Positions 37,052 through 47,756 of a DNA stretch of 64,000 nucleotides are shown piece by piece. Under the pieces are notes generated by a model. It worked only from the letters and a program-made list of their open reading frames with translations. It ran no database searches and was not told the origin of the DNA. Origin of the DNA: Botryotinia globosa (taxonomy: Eukaryota > Ascomycota > Leotiomycetes > Helotiales > Sclerotiniaceae); assembly GCA_014898425.1 (NCBI GenBank), contig RCSZ01000007.1:2480001-2544000 (forward strand). Reading direction: 5' to 3'. Numbering within the stretch: the first letter of the stretch is position 1; each line of letters opens with the position of its first letter. Both the position numbers and the translations under genes were made by a program.

Positions 37052-38561
37052 ATGACTTCAACAATCTTCGTTCCGGATGCGTCTCCTACGAATCAAGCCA
37101 GCCGATCCATGAATCACAGTCCAAGTAGCAGTACAGGTCGCAATGGATCAACGCATAACCCCTGGAATACGAAATATATCCACACGCTAGGTAGGTATAT
37201 ACTATGAGTTTTTGGTTTGAAGCCTGCAGATAAAGCTAATCAGGTTTTTAGATGGCGGGGGTGTGCGAGGTCTATCGAGTCTACTCATCATCCAACATCT
37301 TATGGTACTTTGTAATTCTTTTGAGCAGAGTCAAGATCAGCTGGTCAAGTCAAGTTTTCAGCCACTGCCATTCCAACAAGGTCAAGGATCCATTATCAAC
37401 AGCAAAAATTCTAGAAGTGCACAGTTCTTGCCGGTACATTATTTTGACTGGATTGGTATGGGATGTTCTTACTGTATTTATTAGCAATGGCCAACTGACG
37501 TTTTCGCAGCAGGCACTAGTACTGGTGGAGTGAGTGCTATTATGCTCAGTCCACTACGAATGAACAGTGATGACTGTATCCAAGAATGCGAGAATTTAGG
37601 AGAAAATATATTTGGTCAATCACAGAAGCTTTCGATGCGTGGTCCAATACCGTGGAATCGGGAAAAATATGATCATCGCAAACTTGAAGAATCTATAAGA
37701 TATGTTGTGAAAAGAAGAGACTGGAAAGAAGATCAAATTGCAGACTCTATGTATCCTTCAAACAAAGACCGCTGTCGGACGTACGTCCCCAAGATGCTAA
37801 TCCGCGTTTAAATAGCTAAGGTATTGCAGAATCGTTTTGGCGGTCCGAGAAAACAATTCCGCCAACGCCCCTTATCTTTTTCGAACATACGAACATGTCA
37901 AATCAGAATTGAACTATTCTGAAGAGCTCAATCCCGGCCCCCGCTTCATATCCCCATATGGCAAGTCGTCCGAGCAACTACTGCAGCGCCGACATATTTC
38001 AAATCATTTCAACTACTCAATGAACGCTTCGTAGATGGGGGATATGGTCATAACAACCCCACCTCGAGAACATTTGCAGAGGTCGAACAAGTACATGGCA
38101 AAGGCACTGTCGCTCTCACACTTAGCATTGGTACTGGTCGACCCACAAAAGTCCAAACAATAGCCAGACAGAACAGTGGGCTCATAAGCCACTACAGACA
38201 AATGATCAAATATACCGCAGCTACAACAACCGACTCCGAACACAGCCATGAATATGTAAAAGCACTGACCGCGGATCGATGTACCTATGAGCGCTTCAAC
38301 GTTGATGGGGGACAAGGTGATATAGATCTTGGAGAATGGCGTGTTCATGGCAATGAAAACATAACTCTCAAAAGAATACGAGAACAAACTCATGTCTATC
38401 TCAATCAATCAGAGGTTCGAAGAAGAATGGAGAAAGTAGCCAAAATGCTAGTGAGGAATCGACAAGAGAGGTCTAGAACTGAGAAATGGGACGTTGTGGC
38501 TACTGGGAGGGCGCACAGACCCTCTCTGCACGTGACCGGCTATACTAGCCATTTTAGCTAG
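37052..38561 (+). CDS. patatin-like phospholipase, frameshifted
   Basis: Exons 37052-37190, 37252-37455, 37513-37780 and 37830 onward to 38561. The start chosen is the first ATG in the frame that leads to KYIHTL. Patatin landmarks: oxyanion loop DGGGVRG split by intron 1, nucleophile motif GTSTGG split by intron 2, and the second dyad residue in VDGGYGHNNP. Patatin-like enzymes hydrolyse acyl esters of lipids; fungal forms are intracellular phospholipase A/lipases, sometimes fused to NACHT or TPR parts, none of which is present here. In exon 4 the frame breaks between about 37936 and 37950, next to a run of five C: upstream the frame ends in a stop at 38032, while downstream the family-like sequence (IPIWQVVRATTAAPTYF, then VDGGYG) is in another frame. 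No GT..AG intron could bridge it. Either a one-base sequence/assembly error or a genuine pseudogene. Confidence 0.8.
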
Positions 38562-38574
38562 TCCTTTCAAGTAT

Positions 38575-38599
38575 AAGTTGGAAGCCTCGCTTCCAACTT
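38575..38599. terminator. perfect hairpin just after the patatin gene
   Basis: An 11-bp perfect inverted repeat with a 3-nt loop (AAGTTGGAAGC / GCTTCCAACTT) begins 14 bp after the stop codon at 38561. In fungi this is not a standard terminator; it could stabilise the 3' UTR or be a relic of a mobile element. Confidence 0.4.
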
Positions 38600-38696
38600 C
38601 CTCTTAGATCTTTATCAATAACTAAACCATTAAAACAACTCCTTTCTAGTTCACAGTCCTCACAGCTACGGGTCACAGATTTCACTGTCCTCGGTG

Positions 38697-39137
38697 CACC
38701 AGTGGGTGGACGGATTTGTAAGACTCCCTATAAGCAAAGTATAATTTCATATCAAAAATTGATATTTTTAAAATTCCATTAAAAAATAAATATTCAATAT
38801 TATTAATTGAAATCTTCAATATAGATTAACTAAATAAAAAAATATTATATCAAATTTTTAATAAAAAACATTTAGTTTTTAAATCAAAAAATTCAATATT
38901 ATATTTTTTTATTAAAACAATTCGATGGAAAAAATTAAATTACATTATTCAGCTTTTATTTTAATAAAAAAAATTAAATTTCAAATTATATAAAATCCTT
39001 ATATCTTCTTATAATATATTTCAATTTTGAAAAAAAAAGGAAATTTGAATTATAATCGAATTATTAAAATTTATATTTTTGGTGCGAAATTGTGCTTTGC
39101 TTATAGGGAGTCTTACGAATTCTTGTACCCACTGGTG
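38697..39137. mobile_element. fold-back element 1 (MITE-like)
   Basis: AT-rich 441-bp segment with facing inverted repeats. The inner repeat AGACTCCCTATAAGCAAAG starts at 38721 and, inverted, ends at 39113; each is preceded by TA (38719-38720 and 39114-39115). The inverted match continues outward to CACCAGTGGGT (38697-38707 and 39127-39137), so the true end is uncertain: either TA-flanked at 38721-39113, or the longer fold-back. No transposase inside; a non-autonomous DNA element is likely. Confidence 0.65.
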
Positions 39138-39297
39138 GTGCTGTAACAAAGAGACGATCGTTATAAGGGAAGAAGATTTTAAGACTCATCTTTGTAATGC
39201 TCATAAGTTTTCTAGTGCCCTCTGGGAATCTTTTGAGGAGCTTATTAGACTGAAAAAGGCGATTAGAGATGGGAGAATCTTACATGCGGATTGAAAT
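39138..39297 (+). pseudogene. gene fragment with zinc-finger-like His/Cys
   Basis: Between fold-back elements 1 and 2 lies a plus-strand open stretch with normal codon composition in otherwise AT-rich DNA: WCCNKETIVIREEDF, then KTHLCNAHKF, ending at a stop at 39292-39294. The Cys pair followed by H-x4-H spacing resembles the end of a C2H2 finger. Before element 1 (38675-38700) a short frame reads FHCPRC, possibly the other side of an interrupted gene. Family uncertain. Confidence 0.3.
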
Positions 39298-39305
39298 TTC
39301 TATTA

Positions 39306-40104
39306 AGTCAACCACCCTACTTTCGGGCCACCCCTGTTTCGGGCCACCCTTTTACACCAAAAATCACTTTTTTAATCTATTAATATCTCTATCAATATTG
39401 AATATAATTCAATAAAAATTTAAACCTATATAATTCAAATCATTTCAAATCTGTTTTGAAATTTTTAGATTTTTAGGATTTTCTGGATCAATTTCTAAAG
39501 CTTCGAAATATCGATTTTTAATCACATACAAATTACATACAAATTTAAAATTTTATAAAATCTATAATAACTTTCAAGAAAAAATAGTTAAAAATAAATT
39601 ATAAATTTTTATTATAAATTTATAAAAAACTAAATCTAAAAAACCTTAAAAAAATGAAAAATTTCTTATAAATAAATATTTAAAAGAATACCCTCAAAAT
39701 TACAGGGATTATTTATACTATTCTTAACTTACTATATACTATATCTCTATATTTATTCATTTTTTTGAATTTTTTTTTGAATTTCTATATAGATTCAGAT
39801 TTGAATTTTTCAAAAAAATATATAACTTTCTTTTAATAATTATTATTAAAAAGTTATTAAAGATTTTATAAAATTTTAAATTTATATGTGATTTATATAT
39901 AAATTAAAAATCGATATTTTGAAGCTCTAAAAATCGATCCAGAAAAATCCTAAAATTCTAAATTTTTTAATATAAGCTTAGAATAGCTTAAATTATATAA
40001 ATCTAAATTTTTATTAAATTATATTCAATATTGATAGAGATATTGATAGGCCAAAAAAGTGATTTTTGGTGTAAAAGGGTGGCCCGAAAGTAGGGTGGTC
40101 GACT
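39306..40104. mobile_element. fold-back element 2, TA-flanked, long TIRs
   Basis: A nearly fully palindromic 799-bp element. Terminal inverted repeats begin AGTCAACCACCCTACTTTCG (left) and AGTCGACCACCCTACTTTCG (right, inverted), continue through GGGCCACCC and ACACCAAAAATCAC for more than 100 bp, and weaker pairing extends to the middle. Both ends abut TA (39304-39305, 40105-40106), the target duplication of Tc1/mariner-pogo elements; the AGTC end is typical of fungal Fot1/pogo relatives. There is no coding capacity. The left arm has a 17-bp insertion that repeats TTTCGGGCCACCC. Confidence 0.8.
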
Positions 40105-40112
40105 TAGTTGTA

Positions 40113-40623
40113 AGAGTTCTGGCTCCTGCTTATAGCATATGTAACGCTTTTCCAATTAAAATATAAGATTATTTAACTTTTTATATTCTAATTTATTTCT
40201 TATAATAATAAATAAAATTAGAAATTCTTTTAAAAAAAATTATTTTATTAATCAAATTTTATATATAAAAAAAATAGAATATTTTTTTCTAATTTTTGAA
40301 ATAAGATTTGAAAGGATTAAAATTGAAAATTCTAAATTTTGATAAAAATTTGCTTATTTTATAGGAAAAATATTATATATTAGAATTTTTGAAAAAATTC
40401 GATTTCAATATTATATAATTATTTAACAAAAATAATAAAAAATATTTCGAATAATTTTTTATATTTTAATTCTAATTATTTATTATTTTCAATTTTTTTG
40501 AAACAGAAAATATAAAGATTTGAATAAAATATTTAATATAATAATTTGTATAGGAAAACCTCATTTTTGCAGGGATTCAATTACATTTATTATAGAGGTG
40601 TAATGGGTAGAAGCCAGAACTCT
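40113..40623. mobile_element. fold-back element 3, TA-flanked
   Basis: 511-bp AT-rich segment bounded by AGAGTTCTGGCT and its inverse, each next to TA (40111-40112, 40624-40625). Pairing beyond the first 12-15 bp is imperfect. It starts only 6 bp after the TA of element 2. No coding capacity. Together the three elements form an AT island from 38.7 to 40.6 kb. Confidence 0.65.
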
Positions 40624-40625
40624 TA

Positions 40626-41159
40626 CTTTTATTCACCGATGTATACCAATTAGGAATAGGGCCGAGTAGAAGAGCGGGAATATTTGGCGTTCTATCAAGA
40701 TACCATGGATTTTTGTTTATATAGGCGCAGTCCCTTTGTAATTGTATTGCTTTTGACTCTGCGGACGTCTATGTTCAGTTAAGAATAGTAGAGGTCATGA
40801 GAGAAGAATGCTTCCAGGTGGGTAGAATATCGCTCTTCCGGTCCACGGTAAAACATCACAAGTCTTCATGAAAATGTAATTTAGCCCACTGATTTCCTTG
40901 CTCGATTTTGTTTTCAGCTCTTTATAAATTATTTCGCAAATTTGACCGAGCTCATATCATTTCCATGGACTTATTTGGATTGTCGGGATCAAATTATTGC
41001 TCGAAGGTCAGGTTACCGTTTAGTATTATTTGGTTATTAGATTCAAGTTTAGACTGACTGCATTTATGACCACAATGTGATTTTTTTCCTTCGAAAAAAG
41101 TCAAATGACTGCAGTAATCAATTATTGCATTCGCTTAGATCCAGATCGAAAGATCCGAC
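40626..41159. other. intergenic
   Basis: Ordinary composition, no feature recognised between the AT island and family member 3. Confidence 0.5.
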
Positions 41160-41874
41160 TCAATGAAACCAACGTTTATATCCAGGAAACTGAGTCTGTC
41201 CCTTGCGAACACGCATCTCCACCTGCGTTGTTGTAGCCCAATATTTCCATTTACTAACCGTCTCGAATCTTCTTCCTTTGGGATCATTCAACACCCACGC
41301 CTCCCTAATCTCTCCTCTCAATCTCTCCTTTCTAACACCAAGACGATCGACTAATGCATATGCCATGTATTGGAAATTGAGCGGGTCACTCTTGGCGCGC
41401 GTCATACGGTAGTAGATATAATCTTTCATGTAGGGACGCGCGCGAGGGAGGGGAATGCGTGCATAATTATCTGAACCGATTAGCCACTCGCGAGTTACTG
41501 AGGGGGTAAATTAAGGGGGTGGGGGCTTCACTTTCTACTGCGGAACGATCGGTAATGCGTAGAGATGCATTAGCGACATCGAAAACGAGGGCATGGAGTT
41601 GCTCCCAGGTCTTTTTCTCTGGAGCCTGCTTGGTTTTCCCGATAACCTCTATCTGTCCTATCAATTCTGGTTGTGTGTGGAAGCTGATTTCTATGTCGAG
41701 ATCTTTAAGTGCATTGAAATCTAGTCGTCCATTAACAAGATTCGTAAGTATTTCAGCGTTGATTGCGATGGGTGTTGGAGCCAGCTCGGATTCTCGTTCA
41801 TGACTCTGTGATTCATGATCTTGAGTTGCTGAATACAAAACATCTGCCCGGTAGGATGGAGGGAAGAGGTCCAT
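41160..41874 (-). CDS. member 3 of the unrecognised family
   Basis: Exons 41532-41874 and 41160-41470, phase-1 intron of 61 nt (donor GTGAAG, acceptor TTCAG), encode 217 aa from ATG 41874. The N-terminal 95 residues are unique among the members (acidic, with FNALKDLDIEISFHTQPELI). Block A: WEQLHALVFDV then LRITDRSA. Block B: YARIPLPRARPYMKDYIYY. Block C: LGVRKERLRGEIREAWVL, then a tail with WKYWATTTQVEMRVRKGQ, similar to the tail of member 2. No signal peptide or TM. Function unknown. The GTGAAG donor is weak, but the position and phase equal those of the three relatives. Confidence 0.75.
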
Positions 41875-42500
41875 CTCGATCAGGGATTGTTGCTTTGTTC
41901 GTGATGGTTATATTATGGATGCGTTAATAGGCTTGCTCTGTAAACTAGAACACGATTCTGAAGAAGACGGCATTATGAAATCTTTTGAAGCGTCGTGAGT
42001 TTTGTACTGATGCTGCATTAGAAGACCGTAAGTATTCTTGGATACGCTACTCCGTTCATTTATGTTCATCGTTGTATTTAGAAGCCGTAGTTTGGTCTGT
42101 ATACATTTATAGAGAATACTTGTAACAAGTTTCGCTTTATCTATACATAATGAATGTGATAATCTGAATCGGAATGCTTGATCCGCCATTACATGTGAAG
42201 TCCGCAATGATAATCGCAATGTAATACTTCTAATACATTCGCCGCTGATGAGCCCGGAGTGGAGAGGAGTAGCATCAAGCAGAGGTTCGTTACATTCAAG
42301 CTAAGTTGGATTCCGAATTATCAACAGAAAATTCCTATCAAAGACTGAGCTTTTCCACAAGATTTCCTTTCGTGAATTTATTACGTCTGCTCACAAGAAG
42401 TCTTTGTCCCTCTAGTGACCAGATTAGACTTCATTAACATTAACCGCCGCTCCTTAGGGTAATGCCATTCAAGTGATTCAATATCACAATTGATTCAATC
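41875..42500. other. intergenic
   Basis: Between member 3 start and the 2EXR gene end; no gene seen. Confidence 0.5.
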
Positions 42501-43297
42501 TCATAATCCCATCTCAGCAGTGCACATCGACGACCAAACCATCATGATAATCTTCAATTTCTCCACTCTCCCTTCCACATTCTCCAGCTTCACTCGATCG
42601 CTATCTTTCACATACCCCATAACATCTCCCGAAAGTTTAGTCATAGCGGTTTTCCCCCAAACTGTTTCAACTTCACCTACTGACGGTGGTCCTATATACC
42701 AAGGCTCCAAATCATCCGGTCCTTCTGGATTATCCCAGATACCTATTGACGGATAGGCCAAGAAGAGATTCGAGAGGTTGGGGCATCTCTGAACAGCGGC
42801 TATGCTACATTTAAATTATGAGAAACTTCCGGAAACAAGATGAGAAGATAGAGAACGTACACGTCAGAACTATCTCCTCCATTAAGCAAGTCTACATCAA
42901 GCGCCAGATTTCTAAATCCTTCCAGACCTCTATTTTCAGCTAGATACTGCACCGTGAATCGGGCTTCGGATTTTCGATACTCTCTAGCGTGAATATAAGG
43001 GATATCTATTTTCAGATTCCAATAGCAGTTGAATCGTTCGACAAGCTGTGTGAGGGCGTATTCACGAGATGCTTTGTTGATGCGCAGTATTATGGGTAAT
43101 TGGCGACCGTAGGATCTAGGGAAAGTGGTATAGAGATCGAGAGACTTGGTGGTGGCATATTGGCCGTTGGGAAGAATCGGAGAGTAGTCTATGCGGAGTA
43201 GGCGCGGACCGGGGAGAGTGTAGAACCAGATCTGATGCTGGAGTTCGAGAGGGAGGTCAGGGAAGAGAGTGAATGAGGAGTGCGAATGGGAAGACAT
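42501..43297 (-). CDS. 2EXR-domain protein
   Basis: Exons 42861-43297 and 42501-42804 with a 56-nt intron (donor GTACGT, acceptor TGTAG) give 246 aa. The N-terminus FTLFPDLPLELQHQIWFYTL, then GPRLLRI, is the hallmark of the fungal 2EXR family: an F-box-like helix pair followed by IWxxxLPGPR and a strand. This family is strongly expanded in filamentous ascomycetes; members are poorly characterised and are often near accessory loci. Mid region: LRINKASREYALTQLVERF and a 'FRNLALDVDLL' strand, as usual for the family (LRVNRESR.. and ..IRHLAID). The C-terminal half has W/E-rich segments without known motif. Start at 43297 is the only suitable ATG. A role as substrate receptor of an SCF-type ligase is possible but unproven. 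Confidence 0.85.
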
Positions 43298-45111
43298 AGT
43301 GATAGCTAGATTGAGAATTTCAATAAGACAAATGGTTTCTTGAGGACATAAAATACGTGAAGTGAAAGGAGATATATCTTCAGCGATTCATGAGAATGGC
43401 GGGGATGGATCAAATTAAGATTACATTATGCTGACATGACTGTACCACAGCTGACAGGCGCCAAGCCACTTGGAAGAAACATACAAAACTTCCATCCAAT
43501 ATCTAGAGAGTCTTGGTGAACTCTTATCATATCATCAATTTGTGGAAAAGCTCCTGTTCGAGTATAGTGTTGCCCAATCGAGAAGGATCCACAAATGCAG
43601 CTTGACATGTGGGGTTGAAGATTCAACATCAAACCTCATTTGCAATACTCGACAGCGAATAGAGAGCGCTTCACACCTCTTGGGAACCGCATTGAGAGGA
43701 GACTGCATCAAACATAAGGGTTTGTACGATGCGAACTTTAGAGTAACAAATAAGCTTCTTACGTGAGCGAAAGTGGGAGCAAATCAAATCGTGCAATTCG
43801 ATTATGGTCCAGGGACCCTGTAAGCGCGTCTCATCAATTGAGAATTTCGTGAGGCCCCATCAAGTGTCAGCGGGCAAGGGTAATATGATGTATCGAACGC
43901 CGTATAGCTAGATAAATTTACTTAACCTATCCTGTCTTGTCTTTCCTATTGCAGTTTTTACGTAGGGGCTTATGTAGAAGAATGGAGGGCAATAAAATCG
44001 GAAATCGCAAAGTTGTTCGAGTGTTGATCTTTGTTAATGTGAGATCCCAAATCCAGGGATGATGGAAAGCTGTGTCGCTAAACAAATATGTACGTACCTA
44101 GACGTACCGGCAGTGAGAATTCGGTAGCCGGGTGATTATATCTCCTTTTAAGCTGCTCTCGATAATTTTGGATTGGATGAATACCTTCTAGTATAACGAA
44201 GTAGAAATGTAGAGGGAGGTAACGACCTCAAGCATTTGAAATGAAAAGTTGACTTTCCATGTGCGTAGGTTAAATCACAAGATGTAAAGGCAAGCAGGGA
44301 GTAATGAAAGGGAGAAAGGGGAGAAAAGGCAATAACGAGAAGGAGATGATGACGGACAGGAAAGTGATGAACGAGTAGTTTTCAATTCCCGAGACCCCTC
44401 CAGTTGACCATAGACCATTCTATACTCGAGACAATTGACTTATTGTAACTATCATAAAAGCGCGGAAATCCGTTCAAGTCCAGCAACACCATAAAAAAAT
44501 CTGAAATATTCTCTTTACCGGCAATAACAGGAGATAACTTCTCCTGGAGTAGAAAGGTATGCTTGGAGAAGCAGATACGAAATTTGTGGTAGAGGTATAC
44601 CAAAGATCTCAACTTTGTGAGGAGATAGGAAATAGTAAATTTGTGATATATGTTGAATACATTTTGCAAAAATCAGTTTAGAGGACTGAATTGCGAAGAA
44701 ATACAGACACTGTATCAGAGATAGGTGAAAGATAGAGGCTTGTCAAATAGTGAGATAGTGGTTAATAGGTGGCTAATGTGATTTTTCAAAACGGGTTGGC
44801 GGAAGTAATTGATCGAAGACTCCAATGCCATTAGTAATCTTAGGTTTAGATTGCTGTTCAAGAATACGGCAAGGAGCAGATGAAGAATCATGCAGAGGGT
44901 ATAAAACTGTTTATTCCAAATCTCAAAAGGTATCTAAAGAAAGTCATTATTCATAACGCATGCCAAATCGCACTGCAAACAATGCGAGGAAAATTCAAGC
45001 CGCCCCAGAATCCTGATATTAACTTGCTCTTAAACACGCCAGCAATGCTAAATCGTATCGCCATTCTAAATCCGTCGCCCACAAAAGACATAAGCAAAGA
45101 GTCTAACCCAT
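43298..45111. other. intergenic
   Basis: 1.8 kb with short frames on both strands but no recognisable domain, splice chain or repeat. Confidence 0.5.
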
Positions 45112-45482
45112 CTACAATATCACTAAAACAAGAGTCATCGCCATAGCAGTAAACATGCCAACAGCCACCAGACTCTGCACAAAACTGATCCAAATGCCTC
45201 GACCATCTTGTTTCTGTGGAGCTTTCAACACGCCTTCTTTGCTTGTATATAATGGGATTGTGCCATATCCAGACGACGAAATTGCGGCATTCTTCTCGAT
45301 ATCGATCATATCGAGTGGTTGCTGTGTATGAAATGATCAGAAAGTGGTTGGCATTGATTAACTGAGGAAAAACTTACCATGGTATTGGAGGGCTCGGTCT
45401 TCTCTGTGGCAGAGTTTTCTGGAAGTGGTTTATACTCCATTGTTCGGGTAGTGACCGGAAATGGATATGGCAAGTGAAGCAT
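45112..45482 (-). CDS. small tail-anchored membrane protein, unknown
   Basis: Exons 45378-45482 and 45112-45321 with a 56-nt intron (donor GTAAGT, acceptor CACAG, phase 0) encode 104 aa. Two in-frame ATGs are possible starts: 45482 and 45440 (90 aa); neither is clearly better. The body is hydrophilic (NSATEKTEPSNTM, DMIDIEKNAAI, SGYGTIPLYTSKEG) and the last 26 residues form one hydrophobic segment (SFVQSLVAVGMFTAMAMTLV) reaching almost to the stop, the form of a tail-anchored or single-pass protein. No family recognised. The good splice sites and the codon-clean join support a real gene. Confidence 0.6.
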
Positions 45483-47756
45483 GATGAACTCGTGGTCTTG
45501 GAATGGAAAGAAGAGATCCGTAGTGGCGACAAGGCAGTAAAATATGGTAGAGTTTACTGATGTGATATGACTATGGAGATAAGAGATGTTTGATCGACTG
45601 TAGATTTATAACAAACCTTTCCCAAGGGAATTGTCTTATTTTCTTCTAGCGAATCCATCTCCTAATGTCACACTAAAGTTCTTATCGACCGACAGCAATT
45701 AAAAATAATGTGGTGTGTTGTCGATAAGCCATGAAAGTCTGCTGCGAATGGCATGTGATGGTGCTTATCTTTACACAAGGGTCCAAAAAATCGCACACTC
45801 GTGATTTTTCATGCAGAAAAGACCCGGTAAACATCCAAAAACAATAGAAAATTATAGATAACGGGCTAGGGAAGACGAAAATATAGAGGAGCGGGTTGGT
45901 GAGATGGTGTGTAGAAGTATCAGCCGGATTGAGGGGCTAAAACCAATATGATAAGCATTGAAAAAAGTGTCATGTGAAGTCATAAGAGAGCAAATGATGC
46001 TGTGCTTGTGAACTCCACATGAAATTGCTTTTACACGGCAATGGACTGAAATCTGCTCCAAGGCAAAACATACATATTGAGTGGGTTAAACGTGCTGCCG
46101 CCAGAAAGATGGATAAGACGACAAAGGTCATCGCAGAATATGAAACATGTAATCTCACATCAAAATACATAGATCTGAGGAGGGAAGACAGCATCTGGCC
46201 ACCTCGCGTGCTACCTGGATACAAGGAGATAGTAGTGGATGCGCACGAATGGAAATCCCAAGAATGGCAGCCATTTCAACATGTATGCACACCTCAATAG
46301 CACCGACCAAGAGGATTTCAGAAATCCGATATGGCTACTTAGAAATTGCAAACCTTTGATGTCTTTCTTCTCGGACCGTAGACTTGCGGACTGTGTTACA
46401 CGGTATGCATGCACACTCGTGTTGAGATCAAACAATACATTCAGGTGATGTTTCCAACATGCCAGTGTGAGACTTTCGGCATATATTCAGCCAGATTTCG
46501 AGGAGGTCCTGCTTATAGCTCGAGAAGCTCCTACACTTTGCACATCCAGAGCTAATCTCCCCGATCTTTCGAAATGGCCATCGTTTCTCGGATCATGCAG
46601 ACGAACAGATAAGTATGAGATTTGGAGTATTTGCCCAAACACTCTGAGGGTTCATCGAGTGATGATCAAATAGTCCAGCCAAAACAACATGAAGCCACCG
46701 CTTCTAATCACCACTTGTAGAATTTGCAGTGCATATTGAATGATATTTTCAGCGGTGTTCGAGCGCATCGCAAGGGGAAGGGTTTCTCGGTTTATCCTGT
46801 CGCATGTAGAGGATACGTGGTATCGACTTCGCAGTTGATGGCGCATATCATATCAAGAGATTCTGGCGGTTACAAGAACCAGACTTTGGTAACGCTTAAA
46901 CTCTGTTGAATCTAGACTGTTGTGTAGGAATTGAAATGACGGCGAAATTTCTCATTCCGTTCCATTCGAGGATTTCCACACACACAAGCTCCCTTTCCAA
47001 CAGTTTTCACTGCTCAATTGAAGAATCATTTGATGATCAAGTAAAAATAAGAGTTTGAAGAGCTTTCTTCAGATTGTTAAAGGTTGTATTCACTGAACTG
47101 AAGGAATGATGATGGTGAAGCTCGGCAGATAGCAGAGTATGCTTACATGATACCACAAGCTTCACCGCCCACCGAATTCATTCCACATGACGCAGGAATC
47201 ACTTTCCCGACAGACCAGACTAGAGACGGTCAGAAATTCAGAATAAATCGTATAAGATCGTATAAGATCGTATGCCGTGTGTACTCGTATTCACTTACTT
47301 ACATAATTCGTACAAGGCTATGGATACTGCAACGATAGGTGTGTTCGTAAGATAGATATATATAACAAAGAGCGATGGGAGCATAGCATAGCCGTCGCTG
47401 CAATAATGGCTGTGCCTCTCAAGGTCGTCCCGAGGTCCCGTCACCAATGATGCAATCCATTTGCAAAGCCACAATTTATATTTATACAAGATGGACGGGA
47501 TCCACCTGCACTTGTATATATATGAACATTCACTCGTGCCTGCCGTCTTGATGAATCTTGTTCGTCCACATCCATAGTCATAGACGGAATTGCACTTCGA
47601 TTTTACCCCTGAAATAGCCCCTCCCCCACCTTATACTGCCCTCCACCACCCCTCATCACCCAACATCCTTCTTACGAAATACCTACTTTAATAACCATAG
47701 TCACACAATTTTCCAACCACAATAGCAAAGGAATCAGCATATACCGAAATCAAATC
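45483..47756. other. intergenic with unassigned frames
   Basis: Several plus-strand frames between 46019 and 46909 (for example one ending at 46300 with YIDLRREDSIWPPRVLPGY) might be pieces of a decayed gene, but I could not connect them by splice sites or recognise a domain. The last 200 bp before 47757 are pyrimidine-rich and are probably the SYLF gene promoter. Confidence 0.4.

Noticed and set aside
46019..46909. Cluster of plus-strand frames considered as one decayed gene
   Set aside because: No domain recognised and no consistent splice chain joins them.
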